Below are positions 52,186 to 60,849 of a stretch of 64,000 bases of DNA, one piece after another. Each line of letters opens with the position of its first letter. Positions within the stretch are counted from its first letter, which is position 1. A program made the translations under genes and the position numbers. The stretch lies in the NCBI GenBank assembly GCA_016714465.1, contig JADKDT010000018.1, positions 8,677-72,676 of the forward strand, written 5' to 3'. The notes below the pieces were generated by a model that worked only from the letters and a program-made list of their open reading frames with translations, had not been told where the DNA came from and ran no database searches. This DNA is from Candidatus Brachythrix odensensis. GTDB taxonomy: Bacteria; Chloroflexota; Anaerolineae; J036; Brachytrichaceae.

Positions 52186-52790
52186 TCACGGCGACTTTGA
52201 CCATGGTGGTCTGTCTGGTGTTTGGCTCGCTCGCGGCGTATACCCTGGCCCGGCTGAACATGCCGCGCAAGAATCTGCTGCTGGGGATCAGCGTGTTCTC
52301 GCGGATGATCCCCTCGATGGTCCTGATCATCCCGATGTTCCTGCTGATGCGGGCGGCCAGCCTGCTGGATTCGTATGCGGCGCTGGTCATCGTCTACAGC
52401 GCGTTTCTGCTGCCGTATGTGATCTGGATGCTGAAGAATTTCTTCGAGCAGGTCCCGGTCGCGCTCGAGTCCGCGGCCCGGATGGATGGCTGCACCCGCC
52501 TGGGCGCCCTGTTCCGGGTGATGATCCCGGCGGCCGGCCCCGGGGTCGTGGCGACCGCGGTGTTCGCCTTTATCGGGGCTTGGAACGAGTTTTTGTTTGG
52601 GCTGATTCTCACCACCCGCCAGGTCGTGCCAATCACGGTCAAGATCTCGGCCCTTGTAAGCAGCACCTTTCATTCGGACACCTCGCTCGTCGCCGCGACG
52701 GGCATGCTGGCCATCATCCCCGTGGTCGTGCTGGTGATCGTCCTTAATCGTTATATCGTTCGCGGTCTCGTCGAAGGAGTGAAGATGTAA
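52128..52790 (+). CDS. Sugar ABC transporter permease (MalG-like), fragment 2
   Basis: LGNEMLSEPDVAAALRNSVITATLTMVVCLVFGSLAAYTLARL begins the conserved core. The EAA loop is VALESAARMDGCTRLGALFRVMIP, and NRYIVRGLVEGVKM is the usual C-terminus. Five further helices are visible. Together with fragment 1 it makes a permease of about 278 residues. Its stop is two bases before the ATPase start. Confidence 0.9.
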   Translation: MGNEMLSEPDVAAALRNSVITATLTMVVCLVFGSLAAYTLARLNMPRKNLLLGISVFSRMIPSMVLIIPMFLLMRAASLLDSYAALVIVYSAFLLPYVIWMLKNFFEQVPVALESAARMDGCTRLGALFRVMIPAAGPGVVATAVFAFIGAWNEFLFGLILTTRQVVPITVKISALVSSTFHSDTSLVAATGMLAIIPVVVLVIVLNRYIVRGLVEGVKM

Positions 52791-52792
52791 TC

Positions 52793-53893
52793 ATGAGCCG
52801 AGTTGAACTACGCGGTCTCGCCAAATCCTTCGGCCCGGTCCAGGCCGTCAAGGATGTCACGCTTGAAATACCGGACCATGCCTTTGTCACCCTGCTCGGC
52901 CCGTCGGGTTGCGGCAAAACGACCACCCTCAATATGCTCGCCGGGCTGGAGAAAGTGACCCGCGGCGAGATCCTGGTGGACGGCCAGACGATCACGGACT
53001 GGGCCCCTCATGAGCGCGGCATGGCGATGGTGTTCCAGAACTACGCCCTGTATCCGCACATGGATGTCTACGGCAACATCGCCTTCGCCCTCAAGCTGCA
53101 AAAGGTGCCCAAGGCCGACATCGACAGGCGGGTCAGGCGGGTGGCGTCCGCGCTCGAGGTGGAGAAGCTTTTGCAGCGCCGCATCTCGCAACTCTCCGGC
53201 GGACAGCAGCAGCGGGTGGCCCTGGCTCGGGCGATGGTGAAGGAGCCCAAGGTCTTTCTGTTCGACGAGCCGCTCTCGAATCTGGACGCGGCCCTGCGCA
53301 CCCGGATGCGGATCGAGATCAAGCGCCTGCACCAGCAATTGCGCGCGACCTCGGTCTTCGTCACCCATGACCAGGAGGAGGCGATGATCCTGTCGGATTA
53401 CATCGCCGTGATGCGGGACGGCGAAGTGGTTCAATATGGCCGGGCTGATGAGGTCTATCGCAAACCGAATCACATCTACGTCGGCACCTTCATTGGCAAG
53501 CCGCGGATGAGCATCATGGAGGGCCGGCTGACGGTGGATGGCCAGACGGGCGGCATGGCGTTTAGCGCCGATGGCGTACGCATCGCCTGGGCGGGTGTGC
53601 CTGGCCGGCCGGCGAAGGCGATGGAAGTCGATGTCAGCCTGGGCATTCGAGCGGAGGACGTCAAAATCCTCGCAGCCGGCGCCGATGGCGATGGCACGAT
53701 GACCGGCGAAGTCAATCTCCTCGAGCCGCTGGGTTCGGATACCTATGTCGAACTTGCCAACGGCAAGGTCAGCATCACCGCCCGGACCGAGCCTGATCGC
53801 GGAATCGGGCTGGGCGACAAAGTCGTCGTCCAGTTGGCGCGGCCGAAGCTGCATATTTTCGACGGGAAGACCGGCGCGCGGATTGAACCCTGA
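52793..53893 (+). CDS. Sugar ABC transporter ATPase (UgpC/MalK type)
   Basis: 366 residues. Walker A GPSGCGKTT (about residues 37-45), Q-loop FQNYALYPHMDVYGNIAF, signature LSGGQQQRVALARAM, Walker B VFLFDEPLSNLD and the switch His in VFVTHDQEEAM. The C-terminal 130 residues form the TOBE/regulatory domain (GIRAEDVKIL, NLLEPLGSDTYVEL) of carbohydrate importers. It hydrolyses ATP to drive uptake. A single such ATPase may serve other importers too. Confidence 0.95.
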   Translation: MSRVELRGLAKSFGPVQAVKDVTLEIPDHAFVTLLGPSGCGKTTTLNMLAGLEKVTRGEILVDGQTITDWAPHERGMAMVFQNYALYPHMDVYGNIAFALKLQKVPKADIDRRVRRVASALEVEKLLQRRISQLSGGQQQRVALARAMVKEPKVFLFDEPLSNLDAALRTRMRIEIKRLHQQLRATSVFVTHDQEEAMILSDYIAVMRDGEVVQYGRADEVYRKPNHIYVGTFIGKPRMSIMEGRLTVDGQTGGMAFSADGVRIAWAGVPGRPAKAMEVDVSLGIRAEDVKILAAGADGDGTMTGEVNLLEPLGSDTYVELANGKVSITARTEPDRGIGLGDKVVVQLARPKLHIFDGKTGARIEP

Positions 53894-53930
53894 ATGAGAC
53901 CATTCAGTATCCGCGCATTTGGAGTGCGGG

Positions 53931-54028
53931 ATCTATCCGCAGATTTCGCCGATTTCCGCCGATTCTTTTTCCGTATTCGCGCGGAGGGTATCCAAATCCG
54001 CGGGAATCGGCGAAATCTGCGGATAGAT
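53931..54028. repeat. Intergenic inverted repeat, 'ATCTGCGGATA' family, best-preserved copy
   Basis: ATCTATCCGCAGATTTCGCC (from 53931) mirrors GGCGAAATCTGCGGATAGAT (to 54028); inner CCGATTTCCGCCGATTC units partly mirror as well. It lies between the ATPase and the enolase-superfamily gene and may end or attenuate the transporter transcript. Confidence 0.8.
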
Positions 54029-54052
54029 GATAGCCAACTGCCGTCCTGACCC

Positions 54053-55186
54053 ATGAAAATCACCCGCATCAGCACCCACGCCCTGCATCACCCGCTTCCG
54101 CGCGGGACAGGGCCGTCGACCTACTACTACCATTCGCGCAACACGCTGATCATCCGGATCGAGACGGATGGCGGGCTGGTCGGGTGGGGCGAGACGTCTG
54201 CGTTTGGCGGGCTGCGCAGCCTGATTGAGGAGGTTTATGCGCCGGTGCTCATCGGGCGCGACCCGCTCGAGCATCGCGCGCTATGGCGGGCATTGTGGGG
54301 GCCGAACTTCGGGAATGGCCTGGCCCTGGGCGGGGTCGACATTGCCCTGGAGGACCTGCGCGGCAAAATCCTGGGTCTGCCGGTGGCGGAGCTCTACGGC
54401 GGCCGCTTGCGCCAACGGGTGATGGCCTACGCCTCGGCGATGAACTACATCGAAGGCGAGGACCCGGCCGTGCAATACCCGCGCGAAGCCGAGGCGCTCG
54501 TCGCTCAGGGATTCAAGGCGCTCAAGATGCGCCTGGGCGGCCAGCCGCTGCGCCAGGACGTGGCCGCCGCGACCGCGGTGCGCAGGGCGGTCGGGCCCGA
54601 CATCAAGCTCATGGCCGACGGGAATGGGGCGTATACGTTGTCCAGCGCCATCCAGATGGGCCGCGAACTCGAGCGGCTTGGCTTCTACTGGTTCGAGGAG
54701 CCTCTGCCCCAGAGCGTGCCAGAGTACGCCGCTTACGAGACCCTGGCCCAGACCCTCGACATCGCCATCGCGGCGTGCGAAGGCCTGACGTCGCGCGGGC
54801 AGTTTAAGGAAGCGATCACCCGGCGGGCGATGGACATCGTCCAGCCGGATGTGAGCCTGGCCGGCGGCATTGGCGAATGCCTGTTTGTGGCCGAGATGGC
54901 CCGGCTGTGGGGAATCCCGTGCATGCCGCATTGCTGGGCGGGCGGGCCGGTCATTGCGGCGACGACCCATCTGCTCTCGCTGCTACCGGACGCGTCGTGG
55001 GCCCGGACCACCGAGCCGCCCATGCTCGAATTTGATATGGTTGAGAACCCCTTTCGCGAAAACCTGCTCACCCAGCCGCTCGAAGTCAAGGATGGGTTCA
55101 TTACCGTCCCGACAGGGCCAGGGCTGGGGATCGACATTGACGAAGACAAGCTCCGGTTCTACGAGAAGCGGGACAAAACGGGTTGA
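54053..55186 (+). CDS. Enolase superfamily enzyme (mandelate racemase/sugar-acid dehydratase type)
   Basis: 377 residues. N-terminal capping domain with SRNTLIIRIETDGGLVGWGE, then a TIM barrel: the KxK-type strand FKALKMRLGG, metal-binding Asp in IKLMADGNGAY, Glu in FYWFEEPLP, Glu in IAACEGLTSR, Asp in IVQPDVSLAGG, and His in CMPHCWAGGPV. The Asp/His pair is typical of the mandelate racemase subgroup, which dehydrates or epimerises sugar acids. Following the sugar importer and two dehydrogenases, it is probably the dehydratase step of a sugar-acid route. The substrate cannot be named. Confidence 0.88.
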   Translation: MKITRISTHALHHPLPRGTGPSTYYYHSRNTLIIRIETDGGLVGWGETSAFGGLRSLIEEVYAPVLIGRDPLEHRALWRALWGPNFGNGLALGGVDIALEDLRGKILGLPVAELYGGRLRQRVMAYASAMNYIEGEDPAVQYPREAEALVAQGFKALKMRLGGQPLRQDVAAATAVRRAVGPDIKLMADGNGAYTLSSAIQMGRELERLGFYWFEEPLPQSVPEYAAYETLAQTLDIAIAACEGLTSRGQFKEAITRRAMDIVQPDVSLAGGIGECLFVAEMARLWGIPCMPHCWAGGPVIAATTHLLSLLPDASWARTTEPPMLEFDMVENPFRENLLTQPLEVKDGFITVPTGPGLGIDIDEDKLRFYEKRDKTG

Positions 55187-55240
55187 CAGATTCGCATGAC
55201 GTTCAGCATTCGAGTGACCCGCCAATTTGGTTGCTTGATC

Positions 55241-55435
55241 TTACGCGGAGGTCGCGGAGTCGCGCAGAAGGTCTGCCGTATATTGCGTTGGTCCCGGCCT
55301 GTGAGCGCTTTCTCCGCGCCTCCGCGCATGGCTGTTGAAAAGTCCCTTTTCCGGGCAAGCATCCTGAGCGGAGGGCGGCGAACCGGAAGAGCCCGACCGG
55401 GACGAACCGCGCCGCCCTCCGCTCAGGATGCTTGC
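55241..55435. repeat. Two nested inverted repeats in the 365-base gap before the S9 peptidase
   Basis: First repeat: ACGCGGAGGTCGCGGAG (55243-55259) imperfectly mirrored by CTCCGCGCCTCCGCG (55312-55326), a fourth family of dispersed repeats. Second repeat: 26-base arms 55355-55380 and 55410-55435, perfectly complementary (containing ATCCTGAGCGGAGGGCGGC) with a 29-base loop. I see no gene in 55187-55551; a short open frame at 55196 reads through these repeats and is discounted. Confidence 0.75.
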
Positions 55436-55551
55436 TCAACGGGGGAATCGAAAACTGTCCAGGTACTTTGCAACGGCCATGTGTCATTGCGCGCTGCGCG
55501 AGAGACGTATGTCGATTCCGAACACATGCTTCCCAACCTGAGCAAAAGGCC

Positions 55552-57375
55552 ATGACCAACTCAACCCGCCGTGGACTTTCCAGCGACGACCTATTCGGCG
55601 TGCGCTGGTTGGACGAGCCGCGCCTGACTCCTGACGGCCGACGCCTGGCCTACTCGATGACGGGTCTGGATCGGGATCGTGACGCGATGTTGAGCTGGGT
55701 GCGGGTGGGCGTGGGCGAGTCCGCCCGCGAGCATGCGGGCGGCTCGCCCTGCTGGTCGCCGGACGGCGAAACGCTGGCCTTCGTCTCGGGCGATCAGCAC
55801 CGCCTGCGGCTGTGGACGGGCGGCGATGATGCGCCGCGCGACCTGCCCGCCCAGCCCGATCCCATCAGCCAGCCGCGCTGGTCGCCGGACGGCAAACGGA
55901 TTGCCTTCGTCTCAGGCGGGCGTGTTTGGTTGGCCGACCTGTCGGGTGGCGCCACGCGCCCGCTTACTGACGGCGCGTCTTCGGTCGACCTGCCGGTCTG
56001 GCTGGACGCGGACACGCTTGCCTGCATGTCCGCCGCGTCTGACGGGGCGAGCGCCCGGGTGTGGCGGGTGTCCGCCGGGACAATGCCCGCCATCGATTGT
56101 GTTCTTGCGTTTGGCGGGCCGATCCGAGCCCTGGCGGCCGCTCCCGATGGCCGAACCCTGGCCTTTATCGGCCACGATCGAGGCGCAGCCCAGGGAGTGA
56201 ACTTCGGGCTGTGGGTGCTTCCCCTCGGCCCCGGCGAAGGGGCACGCCAATTGACCGCCGACTTCGATCGCAGCGTCGGACTGGCGGTTCGGTCGGACGA
56301 CGCGCGGGGGATGGCCCCGCCCGATCTGGCCTGGGTCGACCGGAACGGCATTTCCCGGATCTACTTTATCTTTTGCGAAGGCGGGTCGAGCCACATCGCG
56401 TGGGCGGGCCTCGACGGACGGGTGCGGGTCGTCGTCGATGGCGAGCGGGCCTGCCTGTCCTTCAGCGCCAGCGCGGATGCGCTCGCCTTCATCGTCTCCC
56501 ACCCGTATCAGCCAGGTGAGGCGCATATGGCCGATCTCAATGGCAAACGCGAACGGCGCGCCACCGATGTGAACGGCGACTGGGTGCGCCAGTTTGACTT
56601 CCGTGCCCATCGGCCCGTGCCGGTGTTGACCGATGACGGCCATACGATCGAGGCCTGGCTGCTCGAACCTGCCGAAGCATCCAAAGACAAGAAGTTCCCG
56701 CTCATTCTGCAGATTCACGGCGGCCCGCACTATGCCATTGGAAACCGTTTCTATTTTGAGTTTCAGCGTTTGGCCGCCCTGGGCTATGGGGTGCTGTTTG
56801 CCAACCCGCGCGGCAGCCAGGGTTATGGCGAAGCGCACGCCACCTGCATTCGCGGCGCGTGGGGTGGCCGGGACTATCTCGACATTCTGCAGACCCTGGA
56901 GACCGCGCTGCGCGATCCGCGCGTGGATGCCGGGCGTTTGGCCGTCACCGGGGTAAGTTACGGCGCATATATGACCCACGTCATCCTGGGACGGACCGCC
57001 AGATTCCGCTGCGCCGTCACCGAGAACGGGATCAGCAACCTGGCGAGCAATTTCGCCGGGTCGGCCGGCAAAGCCTTTTGGACCTGGCAGATGGAAGGCA
57101 CGCCCGAAACGCAGCCGGAGCGGTATCGGGCAATGTCGCCGATCACCTACGCCGATGCGATCAATACGCCCCTGCTGCTGATCCATGCCGAGCAGGACGC
57201 GACCTGCCCGATTGGGCAGAGCGAAGAGTTGCTGGCCGTCCTCGAATCCCGCGCGGCCGAAGCGGCGCTGGTCCGGATTCCTGGCGAAGGCCACCTCATG
57301 AATCTCATTGGCGCGCCGAGTCATCGGCTGTTGCGGGCCGCCGCCCTGGATGCCTGGCTGGCGCGTTGGCTATGA
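55552..57375 (+). CDS. S9 family peptidase (prolyl oligopeptidase/acylaminoacyl peptidase type)
   Basis: 607 residues. The first 350 form a WD40-like beta-propeller with TolB-type blades (SPCWSPDGETLAFVSGD, QPRWSPDGKRIAFVSGG). The alpha/beta-hydrolase domain has PLILQIHGGPHYAIGN, the nucleophile Ser in GVSYGAYMTH (about 469), Asp in IHAEQDATCP (about 549) and His in GEGHLMN (about 581). It cleaves short peptides in the cytoplasm. I chose the ATG at 55552 because the longer frame runs into the repeats upstream. Confidence 0.92.
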   Translation: MTNSTRRGLSSDDLFGVRWLDEPRLTPDGRRLAYSMTGLDRDRDAMLSWVRVGVGESAREHAGGSPCWSPDGETLAFVSGDQHRLRLWTGGDDAPRDLPAQPDPISQPRWSPDGKRIAFVSGGRVWLADLSGGATRPLTDGASSVDLPVWLDADTLACMSAASDGASARVWRVSAGTMPAIDCVLAFGGPIRALAAAPDGRTLAFIGHDRGAAQGVNFGLWVLPLGPGEGARQLTADFDRSVGLAVRSDDARGMAPPDLAWVDRNGISRIYFIFCEGGSSHIAWAGLDGRVRVVVDGERACLSFSASADALAFIVSHPYQPGEAHMADLNGKRERRATDVNGDWVRQFDFRAHRPVPVLTDDGHTIEAWLLEPAEASKDKKFPLILQIHGGPHYAIGNRFYFEFQRLAALGYGVLFANPRGSQGYGEAHATCIRGAWGGRDYLDILQTLETALRDPRVDAGRLAVTGVSYGAYMTHVILGRTARFRCAVTENGISNLASNFAGSAGKAFWTWQMEGTPETQPERYRAMSPITYADAINTPLLLIHAEQDATCPIGQSEELLAVLESRAAEAALVRIPGEGHLMNLIGAPSHRLLRAAALDAWLARWL

Positions 57376-57390
57376 AACATTCCAGAGGAT

Positions 57391-57443
57391 TCTTTCGGAA
57401 GGGATATTGCCCGGCTCCGCCGGGCAATACCCCTTCCGAAAGA
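57391..57443. repeat. 25-bp hairpin with TCC/GGA triloop
   Basis: Arms 57391-57415 and 57419-57443 pair with one mismatch around TCC (GGA on the minus strand; core GCCCGGC-TCC-GCCGGGC). It starts 16 bases after the peptidase stop codon. Confidence 0.85.
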
Positions 57444-57493
57444 CATCAGCGGTCGGGTGGACCGGGCGAAGGTTCCCGGCTGGAGTCATCCAA

Positions 57494-58255
57494 ATGCATG
57501 AAGCGCGTTTTCACGGAAAAGTCGCCCTGGTCACCGGGGCCGGGCGCGGGATGGGCCGGGCGGTCGCCCTGACCCTGGCCGGGCAAGGCGCCGCGGTGGC
57601 GGTCAATGACGTCAACGCCGTGGCGGCTGAGTCCACCGTCCGCGAGATTGTCGCGGCGGGCGGCCGGGCCATTGCCGTCGTCGCAGACATCAGTCGCTAT
57701 GAGGAGGTCGAAGCGATGGTCGCGGCTGTCGTGGCCGCCTTTGAAACCATCGACATCCTGGTCAACAACGCCGGCATTCTGGGCAATACCCGTCCGCTCG
57801 AAGACATCCCGGTGGACGAATGGGCGGCCCTGATGGCCATCAACGTGGGCGGCGTCTTCAATTGCACGAAGGCTGTCCTGCCGGTCCTCAAGGCCAAACG
57901 CGCGGGCAAGATTGTGAACGTCTCATCGTCGGCGGGGCGGAGCACCAGCACTTTTGGCGGCGCGCATTACACCACGTCAAAAGCCGCCGTGCTCGGCCTC
58001 ACCCGGCACACCGCCCGCGAAGCTGCGCCGTTCAACATCAACGTGAACGCGACCGCGCCGGGCAGCATGGACACCGAGATGGTTCGCGAGCGAGCGACGC
58101 CCGAACACATGGAGCGCGAGCGGAACAACATCCCTTTGCGACGGCTGGGCACTGCCCAGGATGAAGCAAACCTGGTCGCGTTTTTGTGTTCCGAGGAAGC
58201 CAGTTATATCTGTGGCGCAACGATCGACATCAACGGCGCCGACTTGTTGTTGTGA
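57494..58255 (+). CDS. SDR family oxidoreductase
   Basis: 253 residues. NAD(P) motif ALVTGAGRGMGRAVALTL, NNAGIL at about 90, catalytic Ser/Tyr/Lys in VNVSSSAGRSTSTF and GAHYTTSKAAVLG, and CGATIDINGADLLL at the end, as in FabG-like sugar/alcohol dehydrogenases. A GGAG site precedes the ATG at 57494. With the D-2-hydroxyacid dehydrogenase 46 bases downstream it probably forms a small operon for oxidation of a hydroxy acid or sugar. Confidence 0.87.
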   Translation: MHEARFHGKVALVTGAGRGMGRAVALTLAGQGAAVAVNDVNAVAAESTVREIVAAGGRAIAVVADISRYEEVEAMVAAVVAAFETIDILVNNAGILGNTRPLEDIPVDEWAALMAINVGGVFNCTKAVLPVLKAKRAGKIVNVSSSAGRSTSTFGGAHYTTSKAAVLGLTRHTAREAAPFNINVNATAPGSMDTEMVRERATPEHMERERNNIPLRRLGTAQDEANLVAFLCSEEASYICGATIDINGADLLL

Positions 58256-58301
58256 TGCGTTGCGGGCGCACATCGCGCCCGTGGCGCAAAGGAGAACTCA
58301 T

Positions 58302-59297
58302 ATGACGATCAAAGTCTTTCAAGCCGACCCGTTTGCCCCGCTCATGCCCTACGCCTATGAGCGGGACGCCATCGCCAAGGTGGGCGGCGAGCTCATCATC
58401 GGCGACTGCAATACCGAGGCGGATGTGATCGCCCAGGCCGCCGATGCGGAAGTTATCCTGGTCACCTGGAAGTCGGTGGTGACCCCGGCGGTCATGGATG
58501 CCCTGCCAAAGCTCCGGCTGGTGATTCGCTGGGGGGTGGGTTATGACCAGATCGATGCAGTGGCTGCCCAGGCGCGTGGTATTGCGGTTGGGAATGCGCC
58601 GGCATACGCGAGCGAAGACGTGGCCGAGCAGGCGATCGCGCTGATGCTGGCCTGCTCGCGGCGGGTGAGCTGGTTTCACGAGCGCATGCGGAAAGGCGAA
58701 TGGCCGGCTGCGCGGGCTAATCCGATCTACCGGCTGAAGGGCCGCACGCTGGGGCTGATTGGAATTGGCCGGATCGCCGCGGCGGTTGCCTGGCGGGCCC
58801 GCGGATTGGGAATGAACGTGATTGCCTGCGATCCCGCTTTGGACGACACCGCGATACGGGCGCGCCAGGCCGAACCGCGCAGCTATGACCAGGTGTTGGC
58901 CGAGTCGGACTTCATCTCCGTGCACGTGCCGCTCGCGCCTGCCACGCGCGGTCTGATCAACGCCGATGCGTTTGCGAAGATGAAGAAGGGCGCCGTCGTT
59001 ATCAATACAAGCCGCGGCCCGGTTATCGACGAGCGAGCGCTGATCGCCGCGCTCGAAAGCGGTCATCTGGGCGGCGCGGGTCTGGACGTGTTCGAGGTCG
59101 AACCGCTGGCCGCCGACAGCCCGTTGCGGACGATGGAGCACGTCGTTGTTACCCCGCACATGGCCGCCTACTCCGAGGAGAGCTGGCAAGGCCTGCGCGA
59201 TGAAATGTGCGAGACCATCACCGACTGGATCAGCACGGGCTGGTCCAAAGCCGTGGTGAACCCGGGCGTGCGCGCCACGCTGCGGCCGCGCGGATAA
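58302..59297 (+). CDS. D-2-hydroxyacid dehydrogenase (NAD-dependent)
   Basis: 331 residues. Catalytic-domain start IKVFQADPFAPL and RWGVGYDQIDAVAA; NAD domain motif LGLIGIGRIAAAVAWRARGLG; catalytic Arg in INTSRGPVIDE, Glu in DVFEVEPL and His in VVTPHMAAYSEE. This group includes glycerate, phosphoglycerate and hydroxyisocaproate dehydrogenases. The ATG at 58302 has a GGAG site eight bases ahead; the longer frame overlaps the SDR gene. It could reduce or oxidise a product of the sugar-acid pathway encoded upstream. Confidence 0.9.
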   Translation: MTIKVFQADPFAPLMPYAYERDAIAKVGGELIIGDCNTEADVIAQAADAEVILVTWKSVVTPAVMDALPKLRLVIRWGVGYDQIDAVAAQARGIAVGNAPAYASEDVAEQAIALMLACSRRVSWFHERMRKGEWPAARANPIYRLKGRTLGLIGIGRIAAAVAWRARGLGMNVIACDPALDDTAIRARQAEPRSYDQVLAESDFISVHVPLAPATRGLINADAFAKMKKGAVVINTSRGPVIDERALIAALESGHLGGAGLDVFEVEPLAADSPLRTMEHVVVTPHMAAYSEESWQGLRDEMCETITDWISTGWSKAVVNPGVRATLRPRG

Positions 59298-59310
59298 GGC
59301 CTGCCGCGCG

Positions 59311-59381
59311 AACACCCTAAAGGTTGGCCCCTGCACGCCGTCGCTTGCCAAGAGCGTAGGCGGGCCAACCTTTAGGGTGTT
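59311..59381. terminator. 20-bp inverted repeat between convergent genes
   Basis: AACACCCTAAAGGTTGGCCC (59311-59330) pairs perfectly with the sequence at 59362-59381 across a 31-base loop. It lies between the convergent hydroxyacid dehydrogenase and coiled-coil genes. There is no long T-run, so a bidirectional terminator role is likely but not certain. Confidence 0.65.
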
Positions 59382-60826
59382 TGCCCTGCTGTTAGCTCTC
59401 GCCGGCCAGTTTGCGGGCCTGCTCGATCCAGGCCTTGAAATTTGACTTGCGCCAATCCGGCAGGCGCGCGATCTCCTCGAGCTGGTCGGGGGTGGACTCC
59501 GCGATCTGCTTGTAGGTCTTGATCCCCGGCGAGCCGCAGGCGGCGGGCGATCGTCGGGCCAATTCCGATGATTTCCTCGAGCGCATCGGCTGGCTGCGGC
59601 GCGACGCGGGCGGCGACTTCCGCTTCTGCCGGCGCGTTTGCTTCGAAGGTCCCCAGTCCGGCCGGCGCGTCAGGCGGGGCGGATGCCCTGGCTGCCGCAT
59701 CGCCGTGCTCCTCGAGCCGCACGGCCGCCCGGGTAAGTTGCAGGTCGCGGGCCGCCAGCTCCGACATGGCGCGCCGTAGGCTGCTCATGCTCTCGTCGAG
59801 CTGGCGCCGCATGCTGGAAATCTGCTGGTCTTTTTCGGCGGCCGCCGCCACGAGCCGCTCGACCTCGGGTCGATTTGCGCGCGCGCTCACAGGATTGGCC
59901 GCTTCCGTCTGCGGCTCAGTAACCGGGGCCGGCGCTTCCATCGCGGCCCGAGCCAGGCGGGCTTGATCGCGCGCATCGTCCAGGGCGGCTGCCCGATCGG
60001 TCAGCGCGCGATCGGCCTGGGCCACCTCCGCGCTCAAGCCCGCAATCCGGCGCTCGCGATCGGCGACGACCTGCTCCAGGGCAACGCTGCGCGCCCGCGC
60101 ATCGGCCACCTGCGCGCTCAGCGCGGCCATGCTGCTCGCGGCGCCGCTCAATTCCACAAAGCGAACCTCGGCCGCCTTAAGGCTGGACTCTGCACGTTGG
60201 GCCTGGGCGCGCTCGCTCTCGAGCTGGGCGCGGGCTTCGTGGATCTGCAATTCCAGACCGCCGACCGTCGCCACCATCGCTGATACCCGCGCGGCCGCGC
60301 TCTGGTTGTCCTCCAGCGCCTTTTTCAGCGTGGCTTCGAGCGCCGATTTCTCTTCGTTGACTGACGCGATCTTCGACTGGGCGCTGTTGAGGTCATCCCG
60401 GAGCAAGGCGATGCGGGCGTCCTGGTCGGCGGCGTCGGCCCGGGCGGTCTCAATCGCGCTCTTCAGTTGCGCCAGTTCGGAGCCGGCAGCGATCAGGGGA
60501 ACACTGGCCTGCTGGCGCGTTGCGTTGAGTTCGGAAGTCAGATTTGCGATGATCCGGTCGCGTTCGGCCAGCCCGGCGGCATCGGCCAAGTTGATGGCGG
60601 GCGGCGCCGCGTCGGCGGCGTTGACCTTCGAATGCAGTTCGGCCATTTCGGCGCCCCGCCGGGCAAGTTCGGCCCGGGCATCGGCCAGTTCGCGTTCCAG
60701 CGCCGCCGCGTGCCCGGGATCCGGCAGACTGCCGCGCTCGGCCTTCAGTGTGGCGAGCTCCGTATTTGCTTCGCTGAGCTCACGCTCAAGCTCGGCCAGA
60801 TGGAGCGGATCGGGGGCGGCGGCCAT
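59372..60826 (-). CDS. Coiled-coil/HhH protein, fragment 2 (central coiled coil)
   Basis: The frame is in fact open upstream to about 60875, matching EAAPEGVALLAGLGAMAAAP. It holds a long heptad-rich coiled coil (ELERELSEANTELATLKAE, ALERELADARAELARRGAEM, LRDDLNSAQSKIASVNEEKSALEATLKK). An Ala/Pro-rich linker at about residues 290-400 leads to the EEIIGIGPTIARR helix. The last part (from 59530 down to 59372) is out of frame. The similarity of coils to SMC-type proteins is only compositional. Confidence 0.65.
   Translation of the reverse strand: MAAAPDPLHLAELERELSEANTELATLKAERGSLPDPGHAAALERELADARAELARRGAEMAELHSKVNAADAAPPAINLADAAGLAERDRIIANLTSELNATRQQASVPLIAAGSELAQLKSAIETARADAADQDARIALLRDDLNSAQSKIASVNEEKSALEATLKKALEDNQSAAARVSAMVATVGGLELQIHEARAQLESERAQAQRAESSLKAAEVRFVELSGAASSMAALSAQVADARARSVALEQVVADRERRIAGLSAEVAQADRALTDRAAALDDARDQARLARAAMEAPAPVTEPQTEAANPVSARANRPEVERLVAAAAEKDQQISSMRRQLDESMSSLRRAMSELAARDLQLTRAAVRLEEHGDAAARASAPPDAPAGLGTFEANAPAEAEVAARVAPQPADALEEIIGIGPTIARRLRLAGDQDLQADRGVHPRPARGDRAPAGLAQVKFQGLDRAGPQTGRRELTAGQTP
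59392..59535 (-). CDS. Coiled-coil/HhH protein, fragment 3 (C-terminal helix-hairpin-helix)
   Basis: After a one-G insertion near 59530 the true reading is GIKTYKQIAESTPDQLEEIA, then LPDWRKSNFKAWIEQARKLA. Joined to EEIIGIGPTIARRLRLA of fragment 2 it gives a helix-hairpin-helix module like the H3TH domain of flap-endonuclease-type proteins (COG3743-like). It likely binds DNA or a protein partner. It is the end of the gene that starts at 61971. Confidence 0.7.
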   Translation of the reverse strand, partial: GSPGIKTYKQIAESTPDQLEEIARLPDWRKSNFKAWIEQARKLAGES

Positions 60827-60849
60827 CGCGCCGAGCCCGGCCAGCAGGG

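Noticed and set aside
53931..54028. Possible CRISPR-like array because of recurring CCGATT units
   Set aside because: The units form an inverted repeat, not equally spaced direct repeats with unique spacers, and no cas gene is present.
55912..57324. 470-codon minus-strand open frame opposite the S9 peptidase
   Set aside because: The plus strand has a complete catalytic triad and propeller; the reverse frame has no recognisable feature.
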